Of a stretch of DNA of 64,000 bases, positions 10,816 through 19,800 are shown one piece after another. Location of the stretch: the NCBI RefSeq assembly GCF_009792315.1, contig NZ_CP045542.1, positions 806,001 through 870,000 of the forward strand. The letters are read 5' to 3'. Numbering within the stretch: the first letter of the stretch is position 1; the number at the start of each line of letters is the position of its first letter. The notes beneath the pieces are model-generated. The model was not told where the DNA came from. It ran no database searches and saw nothing but the letters and a program-made list of their open reading frames with translations. This DNA comes from Mycoplasma sp. NEAQ87857 (GTDB lineage: Bacteria > Bacillota_I > Bacilli_A > Mycoplasmatales > Metamycoplasmataceae). The position numbers and the translations under genes were made by a program.

Positions 10816-12111
10816 ATGAAATATTTAGAATTAAACTTAAATAACGCTTTATCAAGCGGTTTAAGTGAATTAGAAAAATATCAAGATCAAGTTTCAAAAA
10901 TTCATTTTGATGTATTAAATAAAAATGTTGATGAAAAAGATTGATTAGGATGATACAACTTACCAAGTGATCACAACAAAGATGAATTTGCCGCAATGGA
11001 AGCAAAAGCTAAAGAATGAAAAAAACAAGGTGTTGAAGTTGTTGTTGTTATCGGAATTGGTGGATCATATTTAGGTGCTAAATCAGGTTATGATTTCATT
11101 TATGGGCCTTATTCAACAAAACAACCAGATATGGAATTATTATTTGCAGGAAATGATATTTCAGCAGAAACATTAGTTGCTAAATTAAAATATGTTTCAA
11201 ACAAAAAATTTGCTATTAATGTTATTTCAAAATCTGGAACAACTCTAGAACCAAGTATTGCTTTTAGAGAATTTCGTACATTATTAGAAAGCAAACATAC
11301 ACCAGAAGAAGTGAAAGAATTAATAGTTGCAACAACAGATAAATCAAAAGGTGTATTATTTGATTTAGCTCAAAGCAAAGGTTATACAAAATTCATCGTA
11401 CCAGATGACATTGGTGGTAGATTTTCTGTTTTAACACCTGTTGGTATTTTCCCATTTATGTGTGCTGGAATTAATGCTAAAGAAGTATTAGAAGGTGCAA
11501 GAGTCACAAATGAAGAATTAAGTTCTGAATTAATTCAAGAAAATGCTGCTTATGCATATGCTGCTACAAGAAACTTATTACATTCAAAAGGTTTCTTAGC
11601 TGAAATGATGGTTTCATATGAACCTAAATTACAATACTTTAGTGAATGATGAAAACAATTATTTGCTGAATCAGAAGGAAAAGATGGAAAAGGAATTTGA
11701 CCATTAAGCTCAATTTTCTCAACTGATTTACACTCACTTGGACAAATGATTCAAGATGGAAACAAAATTTTATTTGAAACTGTTTTAACTCTTAAAAACC
11801 CAATGGAAAATATTAAATTTGAAATTGCTGAAGGTGATATTGATAAATTATCATTCTTAAATGGAAAAGATTTACATTTAGTTAATAATGTTGCTTTTGA
11901 AGCTACAACAAAAGCTCATACAGAAGTTGGTAAAGTTCCAAACATTCATTTATTATTTGATAAATTTGATGAATTTACTTTAGGTGCTTTATTTATGTTC
12001 TTTGAAAGAGCATTAACAATGAGTGCTTATTTATTAGGAGTAAATCCATTTAATCAACCAGGTGTTGAAGTTTATAAGAAAAATATGTTTAGTATGTTAG
12101 GAAAAAAATAA
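10816..12111 (+). CDS. pgi: Glucose-6-phosphate isomerase
   Basis: A 431-aa protein starting MKYLELNLNN, with VVVVIGIGGSYLGAKSGYDF (sugar-phosphate loop), VISKSGTTLEPSIAFREF (SIS domain), PDDIGGRFSVLTPVG (PGI signature 1), the Glu-containing FETVLTL region and a C-terminal signature ending in FNQPGVEVYKKNM. It interconverts glucose-6-phosphate and fructose-6-phosphate at the start of glycolysis. Length is close to the roughly 430-450 aa of Gram-positive PGIs. Five UGA Trp codons occur. The gene is monocistronic, between the dnaK terminator and its own at 12115. Shine-Dalgarno AAGGAG five bases before the ATG. Confidence 0.97.
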
Positions 12112-12114
12112 ATT

Positions 12115-12140
12115 AAAAAATTGCTGCAAAGCAATTTTTT
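12115..12140 (+). terminator. pgi terminator
   Basis: ATTGCT/AGCAAT stem extended by A-T pairs (AAAAA/TTTTT), 4-base loop GCAA, ending in a T-run. Confidence 0.8.
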
Positions 12141-12174
12141 TTATATGTTTGTGTAATAGTTTATAATTATTTAG

Positions 12175-12888
12175 ATGCAAACAATAAGGATAGACAAATT
12201 TATTACTTCAAATTCAAGTTATTCAAGATCGCAAATAAAAATTTTAATTAAAAAACAAGGAATAAAAGTTAATGGTGAAATTATTAATGGTATAGTAAGT
12301 GTTAATCCAGATATTGATACAGTTACTGTTTTTGGTGAAACTATTCACAATCATGATGAGTTGATTTATATTGCATTAAATAAACCAAAGAATTATGTTT
12401 GTGCAAATATTGATTTAGTTGATAAAACTATTTTTGACATTCTTAAAAAAGAATATCTAGCCTTTAGAAAGCTTCATTCGGTGGGAAGATTAGATAAAGA
12501 TACTGAAGGTTTATTAATAATTACTAACGATGGGAAATTTACTCACAATATAACTTCACCAAGAAAGAAAGTTAATAAAACATACTTTGTTAAAGTTAAT
12601 AAAACTTTAGATTTAGATTTAGTAAATCACTTTAAAAAAGGTATAAATATCGGTGAAAAGAAATTAACAAAGTCATCGCAATTAAAAATATTAGATCATT
12701 ATACATGTCATTTAACCATTTTAGAAGGAAAGTATCATCAAGTTAAAAGAATGTTTAAGGCATTTGGTTATGATGTTCTTTATCTACAAAGAATTGCAAT
12801 TGGTGGTTTATTTCTTGATGATCTGAATATTAATGTTGGAGAAAGTATTGTTTTAACTAAAGAGCAATTAGCTCAAATAGCAAAATAA
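12175..12888 (+). CDS. Ribosomal RNA small-subunit pseudouridine synthase, RsuA/RluB family
   Basis: 237 aa. The N-terminal S4 domain (residues 1-60; IRIDKFITSNSSYSRSQIK...KKQGIKVNG) is followed by the catalytic domain with HSVGRLDKDTEGLLIITNDG, whose Asp is the nucleophile, and EGKYHQVKRMF near the end. It converts uridine to pseudouridine in rRNA; whether the target is 16S position 516 (RsuA) or a 23S site (RluB) cannot be decided by eye. A TATAAT at 12162-12167 lies seven bases before the ATG and no Shine-Dalgarno is seen, so the message is probably leaderless. It shares a bidirectional terminator with era. Confidence 0.88.
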   Translation: MQTIRIDKFITSNSSYSRSQIKILIKKQGIKVNGEIINGIVSVNPDIDTVTVFGETIHNHDELIYIALNKPKNYVCANIDLVDKTIFDILKKEYLAFRKLHSVGRLDKDTEGLLIITNDGKFTHNITSPRKKVNKTYFVKVNKTLDLDLVNHFKKGINIGEKKLTKSSQLKILDHYTCHLTILEGKYHQVKRMFKAFGYDVLYLQRIAIGGLFLDDLNINVGESIVLTKEQLAQIAK

Positions 12889-12917
12889 AAAGCAGATGCT
12901 AAACGCATTTGCTTTTT
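12887..12917. terminator. Bidirectional terminator between the pseudouridine synthase gene and era
   Basis: AAAAAGCAGATGC/GCATTTGCTTTTT with one G-T pair and a short loop, T-runs on both strands. It overlaps the stop codons of both convergent genes. Confidence 0.8.
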
Positions 12918-13791
12918 ATTTATATCCAAAACGACTAAGCATCCCTTCATCATCAATTCATTTCTTAGCTATTTTAACTTTTAAATTTAAAGTGGTAGGA
13001 ATTTGAAATTGATGAGAAATTTTTAATCTAGCATCTTGACCAATTTTTTTGATTTTTGATGCTCCTTTACCAATTACCATTCCTTTTTGAGAAGATTTTT
13101 TAACATAAATAGTAGCATCAATAGTTAAATGTTCATCTTGTTCGATGAAGTTTTCAACTTCAACAGCAATAGAATGAGGTAATTCATCATATAGTTGATT
13201 AATAGCTGATTCACGAATAATTTCTTTGGCAATAAATCTCATTGACTTATCAGTAATATAATCTTCATCATACTGAGCTTGACCTTCATATGCATATGTT
13301 TTAATTTCTTGAATTAAACTATCAATTGATTTAAAGTTATCAACATCAGTAGCTAATATTTGTTTAAAACCATAAGGTTCTAGTGATTTGATTTTCTCAA
13401 TTAACAATTCTGGATTACCTTTAATTTTATTAACTTTAGAAATAACACCGATTTTATTAGAAAAGTTTTGGATTTTTTCTAATATTAATCTATCTCCAGG
13501 TCCTAATTTTTCATCACTTGGAGTTAAAAATAAAACCAAATCAATGTTTTTTAATGAATCATAAGCATTTTTATTTAATGATTCACCAAGTTTATTTTGT
13601 GGTTTATGAATCCCTGGAGTATCAGTGAAGATGATTTGGTAATTATCTTCAGTATAAATTCCTGTAATTTGATCTCTTGTGGTTTGTGCTGTGTCAGTTA
13701 CTATTGCTACATCATATCCAACAATGGCATTTAGTAATGAACTTTTACCAACATTAGGACGTCCAACAATAGTTGCAAAACAGATTTTCAT
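12916..13791 (-). CDS. era: GTPase Era, with altered G4 motif
   Basis: 291 aa, the usual Era length. G1 is GRPNVGKS (residues 10-17), the switch contains AQTTRDQITG, G3 is DTPGIHKP, and the C-terminal KH domain has MVIGKGASKIKKIG. Era binds the 3' end of 16S rRNA and helps 30S assembly. The expected G4 (N/T/S)KxD reads SKVN (118-121): the Asp that recognises guanine is Asn, a one-base change (GAT to AAT). The gene ends after a UGA-coded Trp with WIDDEGMLSRFGYK. Its ATG overlaps the cdd stop codon (TAATG), so translation is probably coupled in ybeY-cdd-era. Confidence 0.93.
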
Positions 13792-14183
13792 TATTTAATA
13801 TCTGCCTCTCTAATTGAATAAGGTACTAACTCATCAATTGTGTTTATACGCATTTGTTTTCCATCGTTGCTATATTGAAATACCTTACCATTGGGTAAAA
13901 AAAACTCAGTCATCACTTGTCTACATCCAGCACAAGGACTGATGATTTGATTTTTTCTACTAATGATATGAATTTCTTTAAAAGTTCCTACTTTAGCTCC
14001 ATAAGCAACAGAACCAAATAACGCACTTCTTTCAGCACATAACCCTGAAGGGTATGCTGCATTTTCAACATTTACCCCATAGTATTCTTTACCATTTTCA
14101 TCAATTGCAATAGCAGCAACTTGAAAGTTTGAATATGGTGCATAAGAATACTTTAATAGATCTTTTAGTTTATTAAATTCCAT
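13791..14183 (-). CDS. cdd: Cytidine deaminase
   Basis: 130 aa, typical for the homotetrameric bacterial enzyme. Zinc site: GLCAERSALFG (catalytic Glu next to the Cys ligand) and SPCAGCRQVM (the two other Cys). N-terminal YSYAPYSNFQVAAIAI and VNVENAAYPSG bind the ribose. It deaminates cytidine and deoxycytidine to uridine forms in pyrimidine salvage. Middle gene of ybeY-cdd-era; its strong GGGAGG site lies in the end of ybeY and its stop overlaps the era start by one base. Confidence 0.96.
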   Translation of the reverse strand: MEFNKLKDLLKYSYAPYSNFQVAAIAIDENGKEYYGVNVENAAYPSGLCAERSALFGSVAYGAKVGTFKEIHIISRKNQIISPCAGCRQVMTEFFLPNGKVFQYSNDGKQMRINTIDELVPYSIREADIK

Positions 14184-14184
14184 A

Positions 14185-14652
14185 TTAATCCTCCCTTGTA
14201 ATATTTAAAGGTTTAAAAATGGCATCTACAATGTTGTTCATTTCAATTCTTTCTTCTTCTACTTCATGATCATAACCTTTTAAATGAACTAACCCATGAG
14301 TAAAAAGATAGCAAAATTCTCTTCTTACTGAATGATTAAATTGTTTAGCTTGTCTTTCAACTTTTTCTCAACAAATAATCAACTCACCTAAGTGTAAAAA
14401 AGGCAATGCATCATATAATTCATCATCTCTAAAATCAAAAGATAAAATATCAGTTACATAATCTTTTTTACGATACTCTGCATTTAGTCTTTTCATTAAT
14501 TTTGGACCAATAATAGTGACATCAACTAATACTGGTTTTTTAATACCAAAATATTCAACAAAGTTTTTTAATATTTGTTCCATTTCTTCTTTGTAGATGA
14601 CAGCTCGTTTAATATGTGAAATAATATTTAAACCTAAATTTTGTTTTTCCAT
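14185..14652 (-). CDS. ybeY: Endoribonuclease YbeY
   Basis: 155 aa. The metal-binding signature HGLVHLKGYDH (three His) lies near the C-terminus after LNAEYRKKDYVTDILSFDF, the conserved N-R-x-TDVLSF region, and LGELIIC. YbeY acts in 16S rRNA 3'-end maturation and ribosome quality control. It is the first gene of ybeY-cdd-era, all ribosome or salvage functions. One UGA Trp (14365) splits the frame in the standard code. The stop codon is one base from the cdd start. Confidence 0.94.
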
Positions 14653-14696
14653 ATGTAAATTATAACATTATAAAAGTATTAATACTTATTAACCGC

Positions 14697-15077
14697 TTAA
14701 AGACCAATAAATAAATCAATAATTTTTTGATTTTGATCAAAAACTATTGCGGGAGTAAATTTAATATTCTTAGTTTCTAAGAAACTAAGAAGTGAAGTGG
14801 AATCAATTATTAATTTATTATCATAAATTTCTTTTACTTCATAATCAAAGAAATATTGTTTATTATCATAATTAATTAATATTTTGCTAGCTTCAGGAAA
14901 TTTATTATATTCAATATTGGTTACTACTAATTTTGAATCATCATTCAAAATATTAATTGTGTAGTATTTTTCAATTTTATAACCAATAATTAAAAAAACT
15001 AAAAAACCAAATAAAGCAATAATAATAAATAAAATAAAAAATTCTATTTTATAATCTTTGATTAATTTGTTCAACAT
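14697..15077 (-). CDS. Small single-pass membrane protein next to the C39 ABC exporter
   Basis: About 126 aa from ATG 15077 (an earlier ATG at 15104 would add nine residues inside the ABC gene). One strong membrane helix (FFILFIIIALFGFLVFLIIGY, broken here only by the quoting) near the N-terminus is followed by about 90 residues of beta-rich sequence presumably outside the cell. Its start overlaps the end of the ABC exporter gene by 29 bases, so the two are co-translated. By position and shape it could be a shortened accessory (membrane-fusion-like) subunit of that exporter, but I recognise no family. Confidence 0.6.
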   Translation of the reverse strand: MLNKLIKDYKIEFFILFIIIALFGFLVFLIIGYKIEKYYTINILNDDSKLVVTNIEYNKFPEASKILINYDNKQYFFDYEVKEIYDNKLIIDSTSLLSFLETKNIKFTPAIVFDQNQKIIDLFIGL

Positions 15078-17079
15078 TGATTTTCTCACTTTCAGGATAA
15101 ACAAATTTATTGTTGTGACTAATTTCTATAATTAATTTATTAGCAAAATATTTTTTAATTATTTTTTTAATATGCTCAAAGCAAACATTGTCTAAGTTTT
15201 CAAAAGCTTCATCTAAAATAATTACATCATAAGGGATTAATAAAAGTTTAAGCAATTTAACTAATTGCAATTGACCCTTAGATAAACTATTTAAATTTGC
15301 ATTTAGATTAATTTTTAAGCGATTAATAATTTTATCTACTCCAAAATAATTTCATACTTGGTTAATGTTATCTGTGGTTTGAAGATTTAAATACTCAACA
15401 ATTGATATATTTAAATTTAAGTCATTATTACCAATGTAATAAATTTTATTTTTTAATTCATCATCTTTAAATAAATCAACCTTTTGATCATTTATTAAAA
15501 TATCTCCATAATCAATTTTTAAATTTCCATTTAATATCTTACATAAGGTAGTTTTACCACATCCATTTGATCCAAAAAGAATTACATTTTTATCAATAAT
15601 TAACCTAGAAATTCCAAGTATTTTATTATTTACATCACTTGTTGGTGAATATGAAATATAACTTATAGTAAACTTTTTAATAGTTTGAATATTGCTATTA
15701 TTAAATTGATTATTATCAATTTCTAAATTAAATACTTTTAGCATTATTATTGCTTTTTTATATTCTTGATATTCAATGAATAAATTAAAAAAGGATTTAA
15801 TTGGTCTAGTAAAAAGACTTGCAGATGTTAAAAAGAAAATCATACTAACGATAGTTAAATTTCCTTTTCAAATTTCAAAAGCACTTGCAATAAGAATAAT
15901 AAATGGAATCATTGTTTCCCAAGTTTGCTGAATTATTTGAATAGTATTTAATTTATTATTGAAATTAACAGATTTATTAGTTAAAGTTAAATAACTTTGA
16001 TAATACTTAACAAATAAATTTTGACTCAATAATTGTTCATATGGTGTTTTTAGATGATTAATATAATTTTCAAAATTAGTTTCTACAACTAATTGCTCAT
16101 TAACTAAATTAAAATAATTTTTATCATAAAAATACTTATTAATAAAGTTTAGTAATAGATTAACAAAAGTATAAATAATTAAAATAATTATCAAATTAAA
16201 GTTGATATTATAGAACAAAATAAATGATAGGATAATTGAAACAATATTAGAAATAATTATTGGATAAAATCCAAAAGTAAATTTATTAATTAATGAAATA
16301 GCAAATACACGATTCTTAATTTCTGATGTTGATAATTGTTGAATTATTTTTGAATTATTACTTCCAAGCAATCCAACAACTTCTTTTGTTTTGTTAAATA
16401 CATTAATTTGAATAATTTTATTAGCAATCTTATTTGAAATTAAATTAGCAAATAAATTTATTAAAATTGATCACAAAATAAATATCGAAATAATATATAA
16501 GTGTTTTTCAAGCTTAAAATTAATTAAATAATTAATAAAAATTTTATTGACAAATGGAAAGCTAAAGGAAATAAAAAATTCAATTAAATACACTAATAAT
16601 AAATACAAGTTTTTAACATTGAAGGTATTGAAATTATTAATTTGTTCTGATTTAATTGTATTTTTGATTGTTTTGCTTTTAGTAAAATGTATTAAAACTT
16701 TTGCAAATTTATCAGTAAATTCTACAATTGTTTCTTTAATTACTTTATTAACTGCAGGATCAAAATAATAAACATAATGTTTATTAATTTTTGTAATTTC
16801 GACCATATGTAAGAAATTTTGATTTCTAATAATTGCAGCAATTGGAAATCCTGATTTTTCTAAATTGCATAATTGATCAATATTGGCATTAAAAGCATCA
16901 AATTTAAGACCGTATTTTTTAGCGATCGATAATAAGTTGTTTAATGAAATTCCATTTTTAGCATATATGGTCAAATTCTTTAATTCATTAATATCAATAT
17001 CATCATCTAAAAGTCGTTGTATATTACGTTGCAACACATAAAGTGAGCAATCACGTTTGTCTAATTGTGTTGTTTTCAT
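15049..17079 (-). CDS. ABC exporter with N-terminal C39 peptidase domain
   Basis: 676 aa. Residues 1-130 are a C39 cysteine protease domain: QLDKRDC with Cys11, FLHMVEI with His91 and YYFDPA with Asp107 form the catalytic set. The middle (about 150-430) contains several hydrophobic spans of an exporter membrane domain. The ATPase has Walker A GSNGCGKTT (about 503-511), a variant signature LSKGQLQL and Walker B VIILDEAFE. Such proteins cut a double-glycine leader from a peptide and export it. No bacteriocin-like precursor gene is visible next to it. The downstream membrane gene overlaps its end. Three in-frame UGA Trp codons. The ATPase domain is short and poorly conserved, but key residues remain. 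Confidence 0.88.
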
Positions 17080-17436
17080 TTATTTTTAAATAAATTTATG
17101 AGTAAAAGCGAACTAAAAATGAACTAAAAATACACCAGGACAAAAAGATGAACATAAATTCCATCTTTTGTCCTGATGTATCTTAGACCTAAAATGTTAC
17201 CTAAAACACTAGGATAACTATATTTTAAAAGTAAAATAAAACCACAAAACTGCATTATATATGCACTTTTGTGGTTTTTCATCTTAGTTTTATCGCCTTA
17301 TATACCACTTTTGATATTATTTAGATTTATATTGAATAAATTGTCATACTATTTATTGGTAATTTTTCCATTTATTACTAAATATACTATAATATAGATA
17401 TAAAAATTTTAAAACTCATTAAAATAGAGGAGTAAT
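17080..17436. other. Divergent intergenic region with two long hairpins; candidate small RNA
   Basis: 357 bp between the C39 exporter (-) and the HU gene (+). It holds an imperfect 19-bp inverted repeat (17131-17179; core CAGGACAAAA with GATG) and an 18-bp inverted repeat with one mismatch (17238-17278), flanked by a T-run on the plus strand. Neither is explained by an upstream gene on the plus strand. No ORF longer than about 15 codons is present. The HU promoter TATAAT (17388-17393) is at the right end. Confidence 0.5.
17238..17278. terminator. Strong terminator-like hairpin without an upstream gene
   Basis: AAAACCACAAAA and TTTTGTGGTTTT pair, with an inner TGCAT/ATGCA stem after a C-C mismatch and a 5-base loop. 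A T-run follows on the plus strand. It probably insulates the HU gene or ends a small transcript starting inside the intergenic region. Confidence 0.6.
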
Positions 17437-17718
17437 ATGACAAAAAAAGAATTTGTTACTGAAGTTGCTGAACATAGTTCAATTGACGCAAAAGATGTAG
17501 ATAAAGTTTTAGAATCAATGATCTTTGTTCTTAAAGAAGCACTGATTACCGAAGAAAAAGTTAGATTATCAAAACTTGGTATTTTCTCAACTCAAGTAAA
17601 ACCAGCTAGAGTTATTAAAAATCAATTAACAAAAGAAGAATTAGAAATTCCACAAAAACGTGTAATTAAATACAAACCTTCTAAATACTTACGTGACCAA
17701 GTTGATATGAAAGCTTAA
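17437..17718 (+). CDS. HU-family DNA-binding protein
   Basis: 93 aa, normal HU length. N-terminal TKKEFVTEVAEHSSIDAKDVDKVLESM helices (helix-turn-helix dimer base), then VRLSKLGIFSTQVKPAR (the GxF turn of the beta arm) and KRVIKYKPSKYLRDQV at the C-terminus, where HU proteins have KxxxFKxxxxLK. HU bends and compacts DNA and is the main nucleoid protein in mollicutes. The arm sequence ARVIKNQLTKEELEIPQKR replaces the usual ARxGRNP motif, so contacts differ from the E. coli protein. Promoter TATAAT at 17388-17393; AGAGGAG precedes the start. Its stop overlaps that of recU by three bases. Confidence 0.93.
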   Translation: MTKKEFVTEVAEHSSIDAKDVDKVLESMIFVLKEALITEEKVRLSKLGIFSTQVKPARVIKNQLTKEELEIPQKRVIKYKPSKYLRDQVDMKA

Positions 17719-18197
17719 TTCAAGAAATTAATATAACCCGGAAACTCTAAAATTAATAATTTAGAGTTTTTCTTTAGTTTTTCATAAGGTATTCTAGAAC
17801 AATTATTAAATTCATTTAATAAGAGTTGAATATTTACTTTAAGAAAGACATTATAAAGTGAAAAATAAACTATAACAAAAGATATACCATTATTTTTATC
17901 AATTAAATCCAAATAATCTAATTGATGTTTTTGAAAATTTTGTTTTTCTAAGAACTTATCATTAGTGCTTTTTGCTTCAAAACAGATAAATTTACCTTTA
18001 TACATTCCAATATAATCAACTGTACTCTTTTTACTTATATAACTGTTGGATAAAACTTTTTTATTGTTAATAGTTTTTACACTATAAAATGAAATAGGTA
18101 ATGATTTCTTTTCGATAAAAGCAATATTACATGATCAAAAATAATCAATTGTATTATTAATTATTTTCTCTAAAAACATACCTCTATTTGATTGCAT
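17715..18197 (-). CDS. recU: Holliday junction resolvase RecU
   Basis: 160 aa from ATG 18197 (MQSNRGMFLEKIINNTIDYF), which matches the RecU start NRGMxLExxIN. The nuclease centre reads STVDYIGMYKGKFICFEAKST (Asp and E-x-K of the PD-(D/E)XK fold), followed by NFQKHQLDYL and GISFVIVYF. RecU cleaves four-way junctions in recombination. UGA Trp at about 18134 splits the frame in the standard code. The gene converges on the HU gene, and the HU terminator lies inside its last codons. Confidence 0.93.
17742..17769 (+). terminator. HU gene terminator, inside the 3' end of recU
   Basis: AAACTCTAAA/TTTAGAGTTT with an AT-rich loop, followed by TTTCTTT on the plus strand. It encodes the last residues of recU on the other strand. 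Confidence 0.7.
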
Positions 18198-18255
18198 CAA
18201 TTTTTAAATAATTTTTTTAATTAATAAAACCAAAAATAAACCAAAAAAGGAAAAT

Positions 18256-19404
18256 ATGGATAGAAGACTAAATATCAGTGATAAATATTTCAAATTAATT
18301 AATCAAGGTTCAAAAACAGTTGAAATAAGATTAAATGATCCTAGAAGATATGGTTTAAAAGAAGGAACATTAATCAACTTAATTAATGACCAAACTCAAG
18401 ATGAATTATGTGTAAAAATTAAAAGAGTTACTAAATATAACTCTTTTAAGGATTTATTAACTAATGAAGATACTTCAAAAACTCAATTATCATTAAGCGA
18501 TTTAGATGTTTTATATCAATTTTATTCAATTGAAAATGAAGCTAAATATGGAGTTTTAGCTATTGAAGTTGAAAAATTTGAACCATCATTAGATATGATA
18601 GAAAATTTTGTTTTTGACCTTGATGGAACTTTATTAAATGAACAAGGTAAAATTAATCCTCAAAATTACAAAATGCTATTAGAATTATCAAAACAAGGTA
18701 AAAATATAATTATTGCAACTGGAAGACCTTTATATACAGCAAAAAATATTATTAAAGATTTACCAACTAAATTTCCAATTATTTTTGCTAATGGTTCAAT
18801 GATTTATGACTTAAAGCAACAAAAATTTATTAAAACATTTCCGATTGAAAAAGAATATGCTTTAAACATTTATAATCAAATGAATCAATGAGGATATGAT
18901 TTACTAATTTATATTCCTGAATCAGTAATAGGGATTAATACATTTAAAACAGATTTTTTTAGTTCAAAAAATTACAATCATCGCATAGGCGAACAACACT
19001 TTTGAGAAAATCCTGATTTTAACACCAAGGATTATGATTTATGTAAGTTTTTAGTAATCAAAAGAAGCAATGAAGAAGAAAAATTTAATGATGTAATTAG
19101 TTTTATTAATAAAATCCCAAATGTTTATGGTGTGGTTTCTCAACCTCCATATTTAGATGTTATGTCAAGCAAAGCAACTAAAGGTAATGGGCTTAAGTAT
19201 TTATTTGAACAATATAATTTAGATTTAAATAAAACAATATGTTTTGGTGATGCAGATAATGATGAGTCAATGTTTGAAATATGTAAATTTTCAGGAGCTA
19301 CCGCCAATGCGTTTGAAAGCGTTAAAAGTAAAGCTCTATTCCAATGCTTAGATCATGATACTGATTGATTAGTACAATTTATCAATAAATTAAATAAAAA
19401 ATAG
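18256..19404 (+). CDS. ASCH-domain fused to Cof-type HAD phosphatase
   Basis: 382 aa. Residues 1-110 resemble an ASCH domain: NQGSKTVEIRLNDPRRYGLKEGTLINL matches its G.KTVE.R....R pattern, a fold linked to RNA binding or amidohydrolase activity. Residues 118-382 form a Cof/HAD-IIB hydrolase with FVFDLDGTLLN (nucleophile Asp121), ATGRPLYTA, the conserved Lys in SSKATKGNGLKYL and CFGDADNDESMFE. HADs of this type dephosphorylate sugar phosphates or flavin-type substrates. The two parts form one frame (UGA Trp read through). Shine-Dalgarno AAGGA upstream. The 18-bp terminator overlaps its stop codon. Function of the ASCH part is unknown. Confidence 0.85.
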
Positions 19405-19435
19405 GTGTATTTAGCAATAAATACACCTATTTTTT
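19396..19435 (+). terminator. Terminator of the ASCH-HAD gene
   Basis: An 18-bp perfect stem (A-run, TAGGTGTATTTA and its complement) with loop GCAA. The left arm includes the stop codon. Symmetrical, so it could also end the tRNA-Ser transcript on the minus strand. Confidence 0.85.
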
Positions 19436-19455
19436 CAAAAAATTGTATAAAAAAA

Positions 19456-19546
19456 TGGCGGAACAGAGAGGATTTGAACCTCCGCGGGACTTGCATCCCC
19501 TACAGTCTTAGCAGGACCGCCTCTTCAGCCACTTGAGTACTGTTCC
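19456..19546 (-). tRNA. tRNA-Ser (anticodon GCU), CCA encoded
   Basis: On the minus strand the acceptor GGAACAG pairs with CTGTTCC, followed by discriminator G and CCA. The anticodon loop reads CTGCTAA (GCU), the T-loop GGTTCAAATCC, and there is the long variable arm typical of serine tRNAs. It reads AGC and AGU codons. It sits between the ASCH-HAD gene and an IS30 element that lies just upstream of it. Confidence 0.95.
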
Positions 19547-19721
19547 ACGTTTTTAGTAAAAAAATTATACCATTTATTAGTCGAAATAAAAAAATTATTT
19601 ATTAAAGTTTTACGGTTCTTGGTTTTAGAGATTTTAAAAGTACTTAAGCAAGTACCTAGTTCTATATAGTTAAATTCTATAATATTTCATATAAATTACT
19701 AAAAAAGGATGTAGAAAAAGA

Positions 19722-19741
19722 TGTGTTTTGTACAAAACACA
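19722..19741 (-). terminator. Palindromic hairpin after the IS30 transposase
   Basis: A 20-bp perfect palindrome (TGTGTTTTGT and its complement) followed on the minus strand by TCTTTTTC. Likely the transposase terminator. Confidence 0.55.
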
Positions 19742-19800
19742 AAAGTCGCAAAATTAAAATTTTCAAAATTTATGTTAGAAAAATTGTTTTTTATGTAAAT

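Noticed and set aside
15077-15104. Upstream ATG (15104) for the small membrane protein
   Set aside because: It would lie further inside the ABC gene and add a basic stretch; ATG 15077 has a closer GTGAG-like site, though the choice is not certain.
17110-17124. 15-base sequence GAACTAAAAATGAAC shared with about 51606-51620
   Set aside because: Low-complexity A-rich text; one match of this length is not convincing in 64 kb of AT-rich DNA.
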